A program made the translations under genes and the position numbers. Under the pieces are notes generated by a model, which saw only the letters and a list, made by a program, of their open reading frames with translations, did not search any database and had not been told where the DNA came from. 64,000 nt of DNA from Flavobacterium sp. YJ01 (GTDB lineage Bacteria > Bacteroidota > Bacteroidia > Flavobacteriales > Flavobacteriaceae): assembly GCF_029320955.1 (NCBI RefSeq), contig NZ_CP119757.1:2666001-2730000 (forward strand), given 5' to 3'. Each line of letters begins with the position of its first letter. Positions within the stretch are counted from its first letter, which is position 1. This document shows, one piece after another, positions 58,156 through 64,000 of the stretch.

Positions 58156-59370
58156 ATGCTAGATATTCAAAAAATAAGAGCTGATTTCCCGATACTTTCA
58201 CAAACTGTAAACGGAAAGCCATTAGTATATTTCGACAACGGAGCTACTTCGCAAAAACCACAAGTTGTAATTGATGCTGAAGTTAAATATTACCAGGAAA
58301 TTAATGCCAACATTCATCGTGGCGTTCACACATTAAGCCAGTTAGCTACTGATGCTTACGAAATTTCTCGTGGAAAAGTAAAAGATCACATTAATGCAAA
58401 ACATGCTCACGAAGTACTTTTTACTTCTGGAACAACACACGGAATTAATTTGGTTGCAAACGGTTTTGGTTCAATTTTAAAACCTGGTGACGAAGTTGTT
58501 GTTTCTTCATTAGAACATCACAGTAATATTGTGCCTTGGCAGATGTTATGCGAAAAAACAGGTGCTGTTTTAAAAGTTATTCCAATCGATGACAATGGAG
58601 AATTAATCATTGCCGAATTTGACAAATTGCTTTCGGATAAAACGAAAATCGTTACTGTAAATCATATTTCAAACGCATTGGGTGTAATCAATCCAATCAA
58701 ATATATTATTGACAAAGCGCATTCCGTTGGCGCTGCAGTTTTAATTGATGGCGCTCAAGCTGTTCCGCATTTAAAACCAGATGTTCAGGAATTAGATTGC
58801 GATTTTTATGCTTTTTCAGGGCATAAAATGTGTGGTCCAACGGGAACTGGAATTCTTTATGGAAAAGAAGCTTGGTTAAACAAACTTCCTCCTTATCAAG
58901 GCGGTGGCGAAATGATCAAAGAAGTGACTTTCGAAAAAACAACTTACGCAGATCTGCCTCATAAATTTGAAGCTGGAACTCCAAATATCGCTGGCGGAAT
59001 TGTTTTAGGAACTGCCATTGATTATTTAAATGAGATCGGTTTTGATAAAATTCATGAATACGAAAATGAACTTTTAGAACATGCTACAAAACGTCTTAAC
59101 GAAATTGAAGGTATCCGAATTTACGGAAACACCAAAAATAAAGCATCTGTAGTTTCGTTTAATATTGATGGAATTCATCCGTATGATGCTGGTTCTATTA
59201 TAGATAAATTGGGAATTGCGGTTAGAACAGGACATCACTGTGCACAGCCAATTATGAATTTCTTCTGTATTCCGGGAACAATTCGCGCTTCTTTCTCTTT
59301 CTATAATACAAAAGAAGAAATTGATGCCATGGTTGATGCTGTTAAAAAGGCACAAACTATGTTAAGCTAA
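58156..59370 (+). CDS. sufS: Cysteine desulfurase SufS
   Basis: A 404-aa PLP-dependent enzyme that takes sulfur from cysteine for Fe-S clusters. The PLP lysine is K224 in FYAFSGHKMCGPTGTGIL, and the sulfur-accepting Cys362 is in RTGHHCAQPIM. Other group II features are YFDNGATSQKP, NIHRGVHTLSQLATDAYE and SSLEHHSNIVPWQ. It is the first gene of the second suf block, followed at 12 bases by a small lipoprotein gene and then sufE. Confidence 0.97.
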   Translation: MLDIQKIRADFPILSQTVNGKPLVYFDNGATSQKPQVVIDAEVKYYQEINANIHRGVHTLSQLATDAYEISRGKVKDHINAKHAHEVLFTSGTTHGINLVANGFGSILKPGDEVVVSSLEHHSNIVPWQMLCEKTGAVLKVIPIDDNGELIIAEFDKLLSDKTKIVTVNHISNALGVINPIKYIIDKAHSVGAAVLIDGAQAVPHLKPDVQELDCDFYAFSGHKMCGPTGTGILYGKEAWLNKLPPYQGGGEMIKEVTFEKTTYADLPHKFEAGTPNIAGGIVLGTAIDYLNEIGFDKIHEYENELLEHATKRLNEIEGIRIYGNTKNKASVVSFNIDGIHPYDAGSIIDKLGIAVRTGHHCAQPIMNFFCIPGTIRASFSFYNTKEEIDAMVDAVKKAQTMLS

Positions 59371-59382
59371 AAAACAAATTAT

Positions 59383-59808
59383 ATGCGAATAGTATCATTA
59401 TTGCTCCTGACACTTTTTATTGCTACGGGATGCTGCAGTCAAAAAAAAACAGATATGAAATCTACGCAAATTGAATATTCTGCAATGTCTAGAGGCTATT
59501 ACAAAACTATTGTAGTGCAAAATAAAGCTGTTTCTGTGGTTAAAGAACGTAACGCCGAAGCTGTAAAAAACAATATTGATGATGCAAAATGGAATGAAAT
59601 TGTTGATGCCTATTCGAAAGTAAATTTAGAAAGTCTTTCTTCTCTAAAAGCACCAACCGACAAACGCACTTATGATGGGGCCGCGATGGGAAATTTAAAA
59701 ATAACAAAAGATGGAAAAACATACGAAACTCCAGGTTTCGACAATGGTTTTCCGCCAAAAGAAATCGAAAAACTGGTAAATTTATTAGTTGATTTTTCTA
59801 AAGAATAA
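59383..59808 (+). CDS. Small lipoprotein between sufS and sufE
   Basis: A 141-aa lipoprotein (lipobox ATGC about residue 17) of unknown function. After the lipidated Cys comes a beta-rich domain: IEYSAMSRGYYKTIVVQNKA, VDAYSKVNLESLSSLKAPTD and GAAMGNLKITKDGKTYETPG, then FPPKEIEKLVNLLVDF. The layout resembles small envelope proteins found widely in Flavobacteria. Only 2 bases separate it from sufE, so translation is coupled. It is not known why a lipoprotein sits in a cytoplasmic Fe-S operon. Confidence 0.78.
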   Translation: MRIVSLLLLTLFIATGCCSQKKTDMKSTQIEYSAMSRGYYKTIVVQNKAVSVVKERNAEAVKNNIDDAKWNEIVDAYSKVNLESLSSLKAPTDKRTYDGAAMGNLKITKDGKTYETPGFDNGFPPKEIEKLVNLLVDFSKE

Positions 59809-59810
59809 TT

Positions 59811-60236
59811 ATGACGATAAAAGAAATACAAGACGAGATAATAGACGAATTTTCAATGTTCGATGATTGGATGCAGCGTTATGAATACATTATTGAATTA
59901 GGAAAAAGTCTTCCGTTAATTAAAGAAGAATACAAAACCGATGATAATTTAATCAAAGGTTGCCAATCTAAAGTTTGGTTACAAGGCGAACAAAATGATG
60001 ATAAAATTGTTTTTACAGCAGACAGCGACGCCATTTTGACAAAAGGAATAATTGCGATTTTAATTCGCGCTTTCTCCAATCAAAAAGCAAAAGATATTCT
60101 AGAAGCAGATACTGATTTTATAGACGAAATTGGCTTAAAAGAACATTTATCCGCAACACGCGCCAACGGTTTGGTTTCGATGATAAAAAACATCAAAATG
60201 TATGCTTTGGCTTTTGATGCTAAAAACAAAAATTAA
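59811..60236 (+). CDS. sufE: Sulfur acceptor protein SufE
   Basis: A 141-aa partner of SufS that takes the persulfide sulfur. The acceptor Cys51 is in NLIKGCQSKVWLQG. Other features are FDDWMQRYEYIIELGKSLP and the C-terminal LSATRANGLVSMIKNIKM. It follows the lipoprotein gene by 2 bases. Length is usual for SufE. Confidence 0.96.
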   Translation: MTIKEIQDEIIDEFSMFDDWMQRYEYIIELGKSLPLIKEEYKTDDNLIKGCQSKVWLQGEQNDDKIVFTADSDAILTKGIIAILIRAFSNQKAKDILEADTDFIDEIGLKEHLSATRANGLVSMIKNIKMYALAFDAKNKN

Positions 60237-60242
60237 ATTTCT

Positions 60243-60309
60243 TTTGCCACGAATTTCACGAATTGACACTAATTTTTAAATTCGGGAAATTTGTGAAATT
60301 CGTGGCGAA
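60243..60309. repeat. GCCACGAATT-family palindrome
   Basis: Perfect 14-base arms GCCACGAATTTCAC (60246-60259) and GTGAAATTCGTGGC (60293-60306), with further AT pairing inside. It is the same family as the outer arms at 28350-28498 and lies between sufE and the DUF59 gene. Confidence 0.85.
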
Positions 60310-60324
60310 AAAACAAATAACAAA

Positions 60325-60648
60325 ATGGAACAAGAAATAGACACAAACGAATTAGGAGAATCTATCGTAAGAATTTTAAAAGGAATTTACGATCCTGAGA
60401 TTCCTGTAGATATTTACGAATTAGGGTTAATTTACGACGTAATGGTAAACACAGATTACGAAGTAAAAATCCTTATGACACTTACTTCGCCAAACTGCCC
60501 AGTTGCAGAAAGTTTACCAAGAGAGGTAGAAGAAAAAGTAAAAACAATCGAACATATTAAAGATGTAGAGGTTGAAATTACTTTCGATCCGCCTTGGAGT
60601 AAAGATTTAATGAGCGAAGAAGCTAAGTTAGAATTAGGAATGCTTTAA
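60325..60648 (+). CDS. DUF59 / MIP18-family Fe-S assembly protein
   Basis: A 107-aa protein with the MIP18/PaaD/SufT-type domain: GIYDPEIPVDIYELGLIYDV near the N-terminus, LMTLTSPNCPVAESLPREVE with the conserved Cys, and EITFDPPWSKDLMSEEAKLE. Family members help insert clusters into target proteins. Its place at the end of the suf group supports a late role in Fe-S delivery. It could be named sufT by position, but the sequence alone does not fix the symbol. Confidence 0.92.
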   Translation: MEQEIDTNELGESIVRILKGIYDPEIPVDIYELGLIYDVMVNTDYEVKILMTLTSPNCPVAESLPREVEEKVKTIEHIKDVEVEITFDPPWSKDLMSEEAKLELGML

Positions 60649-60651
60649 AAA

Positions 60652-60727
60652 ATAGTCAAAAGTCGAAAGTCATAAAGTCAAAAGCAAAAGACTTTATGAC
60701 TTTCGACCTTCGACTTTAAGACTTAAA
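60652..60727. repeat. AAGTC-type repeat, copy 4
   Basis: Forward units (AAAAGTCGAAAGTCATAAAG) are followed by inverted ones (GACTTTATGACTTTCGACCT), able to fold into one hairpin. It is positioned between the DUF59 and DUF2480 genes. Confidence 0.78.
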
Positions 60728-60729
60728 GA

Positions 60730-61239
60730 ATGGAAGAAATCATCAATAAAGTTGCCAATAGTGCTTTAGAAGTCTTTGATTTAGAGGATTATTATCCAAA
60801 AGGAATGCGTGTGCAAATTGACATTTCGCAATGGCTTTTGGAAGGATTTCTTTTGAAAGAAAAAGACTTTAGAGAACATCTTAAAAATCACGATTGGTCG
60901 CAATATCAAGATCAATATGTGGCTGTACATTGCAGTACAGACGCTATTATTCCGGCTTGGGCGTTAATTTTAGTTAGCGTTCATTTAGCTCCTTTTGCAA
61001 AAAAAGTTGTTAACGGAACAATAGAAGATTTAGACGGAAGCTTATACGAAGAGATCTTAAGTAAAATAGATTATTCGGTTTATCAAAGCAAGCCTGTAAT
61101 TGTTAAAGGTTGTTCTAGAAAACCTGTTCCAATGCGCGCCTATATATTAGCCACTACTTATTTGCAGCCCTTTGCAAGAAGCATTATGTATGGCGAAGCA
61201 TGTTCTGCAGTGCCCTTATATAAAGAATCTAAGAAATAA
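60730..61239 (+). CDS. DUF2480 family protein
   Basis: A 169-aa soluble protein of the Bacteroidota-specific DUF2480 family. Seen: FDLEDYYPKGMRVQIDISQW, LKNHDWSQYQDQYVAVHCST, DAIIPAWALILVSVHLAPFA and, near the end, VKGCSRKPVPMRAYILATTY. The function is unknown. The steady linkage with suf genes, here directly after the DUF59 gene, suggests it is related to Fe-S metabolism, but no catalytic motif is clear. There is one Cys in HCST and another in KGCSR. Confidence 0.88.
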   Translation: MEEIINKVANSALEVFDLEDYYPKGMRVQIDISQWLLEGFLLKEKDFREHLKNHDWSQYQDQYVAVHCSTDAIIPAWALILVSVHLAPFAKKVVNGTIEDLDGSLYEEILSKIDYSVYQSKPVIVKGCSRKPVPMRAYILATTYLQPFARSIMYGEACSAVPLYKESKK

Positions 61240-61316
61240 CCTGCAATAACACGCAATCAACCTTTATCTTTCGATTGGTTTTTAGTATATTTGATTACAC
61301 ACTTAAACTAGATACC

Positions 61317-62267
61317 ATGAGAAAGATCTTTTTATTACTCTTCGTTTTAGCAAATCTTACTTTTGTTCAAGCCCAAAACACTGAAAAAGAATTAGCTCAA
61401 AATACCGAAAAAGCCGTAAAAAAACTCAATGACACCATTGAAAAAGAAGGCTGGAAGGCCAAAGGAATTGTATCACTTTTATTAAATCAGTCGAGTTTTA
61501 ACAACTGGATTGCTGGTGGAGAAGACAGTTTCTCAGGAACACTCGGAATCAATTATGATTTTAATTATAAAAAAGACGACGTAACTTGGGATAATAAAGT
61601 CCTTGCCTCTTACGGTATACTTCAAACCAAAAATACCGATTTTAGCAAAAAAACCGATGATAGATTAGAATTCAACTCTATTCTTGGTAAGCGAGCTTTT
61701 GGCGATTGGTATTACTCTTTCTTTCTAAATTTTAGAACCCAATTTACAACGGGTTATATTTATGGTCAAGATGCCAATGGAAAAGAAATCAGAACAGAAC
61801 AAACTAAGTTTATGTCGCCTGGATATCTTACTACTGGTCCTGGTATTTATTGGTCTAAAGATGAAAATTTAAAAATAAACTTTGCGCCTTTAACTTCAAA
61901 ATTCACTTTTGTAGACAATGCTTATACAAGCGGAATTGATAGATTTACAGGTTTGCCATATGTTGATGGCGATTATTTTGGCGTTGACGAAGGCAAAACC
62001 ATGCGTTACGAACTAGGTTTCTATGCATCTGTTTATTATAAACTCGCTATTATGACCAACGTAACGGCAGAAAACACACTAAATTTATATTCTAATTATT
62101 TAGAAGATCCGCAAAATGTAGATATCAATTATTCTTTGAATATCATTATGAAAATTAATAAATTCTTATCTGCGAATTTTGCTTTTCAAGCAATATATGA
62201 TGATAATGCTTTTAGAGGACTTCAAACCAGACAAGTATTTGGTTTAGGAGTTAATTTTGGATTCTAA
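61317..62267 (+). CDS. DUF3078 outer-membrane-like protein
   Basis: A 316-aa exported protein. The start at 61317 gives the signal peptide MRKIFLLLFVLANLTFVQAQ; the 14 codons before it are not signal-like. The body is rich in alternating beta strands typical of an outer-membrane barrel: FNNWIAGGEDSFSGTLGINY, WYYSFFLNFRTQFTTGYIYG, MRYELGFYASVYYKLAIMTN, and a final strand ending in FGLGVNFGF with terminal Phe. The DUF3078 family is common in Bacteroidota with no proven role. It follows DUF2480 by 77 bases. Confidence 0.85.
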   Translation: MRKIFLLLFVLANLTFVQAQNTEKELAQNTEKAVKKLNDTIEKEGWKAKGIVSLLLNQSSFNNWIAGGEDSFSGTLGINYDFNYKKDDVTWDNKVLASYGILQTKNTDFSKKTDDRLEFNSILGKRAFGDWYYSFFLNFRTQFTTGYIYGQDANGKEIRTEQTKFMSPGYLTTGPGIYWSKDENLKINFAPLTSKFTFVDNAYTSGIDRFTGLPYVDGDYFGVDEGKTMRYELGFYASVYYKLAIMTNVTAENTLNLYSNYLEDPQNVDINYSLNIIMKINKFLSANFAFQAIYDDNAFRGLQTRQVFGLGVNFGF

Positions 62268-62285
62268 TTCGAAACGACTTATATT

Positions 62286-62428
62286 TTTTAACGCAAAGAA
62301 CGCTAAGATTTTTATTAGTCCGTTTTTATGTAAAAAAAGTTCGCAAAGCTATATATAAATTTAGCTTTGCGAACTTTTTACTTTAAGAAGATCTTCTTAT
62401 AAAAATCTTAGCTTTCTTTGCGTTAAAA
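62286..62428. repeat. Nested palindromes between the DUF3078 gene and hflX
   Basis: The outer 29-base arms (62286-62314 and 62400-62428) pair with one mismatch. The inner 18-base arms (62334-62351 and 62362-62379; core GTTCGCAAAGCTA) pair perfectly and have T-runs, so they also serve as a terminator. A separate 14-base palindrome AAGAAGATCTTCTT lies at 62385-62398. Confidence 0.85.
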
Positions 62429-62433
62429 TTAAT

Positions 62434-63669
62434 TTATTCCTGCTCTTCTTCCTTTTCAACTGCATCTTTATAATCAGGATACAAGAATTTATTATAAGGA
62501 AAACGCGTAATATGAATTTGTCGAACAGCTTCATAAACTCTTTCTCTAAATTCTTCGAAGTTTTCTTTTTGTCTCGCCGAAATAAACAATGCTTTATCTT
62601 CTCCAACATTACTCATCCACGTTTGTTTCCATTCGTTAAGCGTATAATGTTTACGTGTTCTTTCTGTAATTAGATCGCCTTCATCAATTGTCAAGTGTTT
62701 GTAAGTATCGATTTTGTTAAAAACCATAATCGTTGGCTTATCATTACTTTTGATTTCTTGCAAAATCTTGTTAACCGATTCAATATGATCTTCAAAATCG
62801 GGATGAGAAATATCTACAACATGCAAAAGCAAATCTGCTTCGCGAACTTCATCCAAAGTGCTTTTAAAAGAATCTACCAATTGCGTTGGTAATTTTCTAA
62901 TAAATCCAACTGTATCTGAAAGTAAAAATGGCAGGTTTTTGATAACCACTTTTCTAACTGTTGTATCTAAAGTTGCGAATAATTTATTCTCAACAAAAAC
63001 ATCACTTTTACCTATTGCATTCATCAAAGTCGATTTTCCAACATTGGTATATCCAACCAAAGCCACACGAACCATTGCGCCGCGATTACTTCTCTGAATA
63101 CCCATTTGTTTATCGATAGTTTTGATTTTCTCTTTCAATAACGAAATTCTGTCACGCACGATACGTCTATCGGTTTCAATCTCAGTTTCTCCAGGTCCAC
63201 GCATACCAATACCTCCTTTTTGACGCTCAAGGTGCGTCCATAAACCAGAAAGTCTTGGAAGCAAATATTGACATTGCGCCAATTCTACTTGAGTTCTCGC
63301 ATAAGATGTTTCAGCTCGCTGTGCGAAAATGTCCAGAATCAAATTGGTTCTATCTAGGATTTTGCAATCAATAATTCTTGAAATATTTTTTTGTTGCGAA
63401 GGCGTTAATTCATCATCAAAAATTACAGTCGATATTTTGTTCTCTTTTACAAAAAGATTGATGTCGTCAATTTTTCCCGTACCCACAAAAGTCTTCGGAT
63501 TCGGGCGTTCCATTTTTTGCGAAAAGCGTTTTATCACTTCACCTCCAGCGGTAAAAGTCAGAAACTCTAATTCGTCTAAATATTCATTTAGTTTCTCTTC
63601 ACTTTGACTTTGAGTAACGATTCCAACAATTACCGTTCTCTCAAAATTTATAACTTCTTTTTCTAACAT
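62434..63669 (-). CDS. hflX: GTPase HflX
   Basis: A 411-aa ribosome-associated GTPase that splits or rescues stalled ribosomes. The N-terminal HflX domain carries FVGTGKIDDI and IFDDELTPSQQKNI, with the linker GGIGMRGPGETEIETDRRIV. The G domain has G1 GYTNVGKSTL, G3 DTVGFIRKLP, G4 NKID and a G5-like ISAR. A minus-strand -7 box TAAATTTG at 63686-63693 lies 16 bases upstream of the start. Length and motifs are normal. Confidence 0.96.
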   Translation of the reverse strand: MLEKEVINFERTVIVGIVTQSQSEEKLNEYLDELEFLTFTAGGEVIKRFSQKMERPNPKTFVGTGKIDDINLFVKENKISTVIFDDELTPSQQKNISRIIDCKILDRTNLILDIFAQRAETSYARTQVELAQCQYLLPRLSGLWTHLERQKGGIGMRGPGETEIETDRRIVRDRISLLKEKIKTIDKQMGIQRSNRGAMVRVALVGYTNVGKSTLMNAIGKSDVFVENKLFATLDTTVRKVVIKNLPFLLSDTVGFIRKLPTQLVDSFKSTLDEVREADLLLHVVDISHPDFEDHIESVNKILQEIKSNDKPTIMVFNKIDTYKHLTIDEGDLITERTRKHYTLNEWKQTWMSNVGEDKALFISARQKENFEEFRERVYEAVRQIHITRFPYNKFLYPDYKDAVEKEEEQE

Positions 63670-63685
63670 ATTCTTGAATAAGGTG

Positions 63686-63715
63686 CAAATTTAATCATTT
63701 GTCGGCTACAATCAA
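63686..63715 (-). promoter_or_regulatory. Promoter of hflX
   Basis: On the minus strand a TTG lies about 19 bases before TAAATTTG (63686-63693), matching the flavobacterial pattern. Transcription would begin only about 10 bases before the ATG. Confidence 0.5.
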
Positions 63716-63829
63716 TTACACAATTTGGTTTTTAAATTTATATCCAAATCATTATCATAAAAAAATGGAACTCCGCCAAGTTTTACCTCAGCAAAATTCC
63801 ACCTCTGAATGGTCTTTTTATAGAAACTT

Positions 63830-64000
63830 TTATTCGTAGATAAAGGTTTTCTCCGTTTTTACAATTCCGTTTTCTTCTATCTGAGAACAAGAAATCGGAA
63901 AGTTTAATTTATTGTATTTATACTTTCTGCTTACTGCAACTAATGCTGTAGAAGACGGGCTGAAATTCATTTCATTATTATAAGAAATTGATTCAAACGG
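63830..64000 (-). CDS. C-terminal fragment of an unidentified protein
   Basis: An open frame of 56 codons runs from the right edge of the window to a TAA at 63830-63832. The sequence includes SISYNNEMNFSPSSTALVAV and ISCSQIEENGIVKTEKTFIY. There is no start in the window and I do not recognise the family. The lack of stops in this frame over 171 AT-rich bases, and a position upstream of hflX on the same strand, support a real gene. Confidence 0.55.
   Translation of the reverse strand, partial: PFESISYNNEMNFSPSSTALVAVSRKYKYNKLNFPISCSQIEENGIVKTEKTFIYE

Overview
The window is AT-rich chromosomal DNA from a Bacteroidota bacterium, most likely a Flavobacterium. The reasons are the type IX secretion (T9SS) C-terminal sorting domains, a SusC/SusD outer-membrane uptake locus, an SDR-type L-threonine dehydrogenase of the Flavobacterium kind, -7 promoter boxes of the form TAnnTTTG, and many palindromic intergenic repeats. 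No rRNA, tRNA, CRISPR array, insertion sequence or prophage was found.

Layout. 1-4028: the end of the respiratory complex I operon (nuoL 3' part, nuoM, nuoN). 4186-8273: a Bax-inhibitor-1-like membrane protein and a secreted multidomain pectate lyase with operator-like dyads upstream. 8341-16015: housekeeping and accessory genes (ALDH7-type aldehyde dehydrogenase, class II cyclic-nucleotide phosphodiesterase, a convergent RelE/ParE toxin and HTH gene, 3-hydroxyanthranilate dioxygenase, surface nuclease-fold protein, LD-carboxypeptidase, YraN, a winged-helix/ACT-like protein). 16379-28283: a starch/maltodextrin locus: ECF sigma, FecR anti-sigma, SusC with an STN signalling domain, SusD, SusE, GH13 and GH97 enzymes. 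28506-39197: DUF5683 protein, a 49-aa/DUF6169-like gene pair, Mfd with an upstream lipoprotein, L-threonine 3-dehydrogenase, M1 peptidase and subtilisin-like lipoprotein. 39489-48745: two adjacent giant leucine-rich-repeat T9SS proteins made of repeated supermodules. 48823-50685: MBL-fold hydrolase and a coiled-coil membrane protein. 51017-62267: the SUF iron-sulfur assembly cluster (sufA-like, sufB, sufC, sufD, sufS, sufE, DUF59 protein), interrupted by a YoeB-type toxin-antitoxin pair, a flavodoxin-like reductase, a four-helix-bundle (23S IVP-like) gene and an opposite-strand serine hydrolase, followed by DUF2480 and DUF3078 proteins. 62434-64000: hflX and the end of one further minus-strand gene.

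How the genes work together. In the starch locus the STN domain of SusC is expected to sense substrate in the outer membrane and signal through FecR to the ECF sigma factor. SusD/SusE bind glycan at the surface, GH13 cuts it there and the periplasmic GH97 finishes it. The SUF genes build and deliver Fe-S clusters, for which complex I is one possible client. Secreted proteins (pectate lyase and the two LRR giants) carry T9SS domains for export and surface attachment.

The most unusual material is (i) accessory genes and AAGTC-type repeats lodged in the suf cluster, (ii) nested palindromes in which one repeat family sits inside another, (iii) the 49-aa/DUF6169-like bicistron, (iv) a tail-to-tail toxin/HTH pair whose stop codons overlap, and (v) the duplicated LRR giants.
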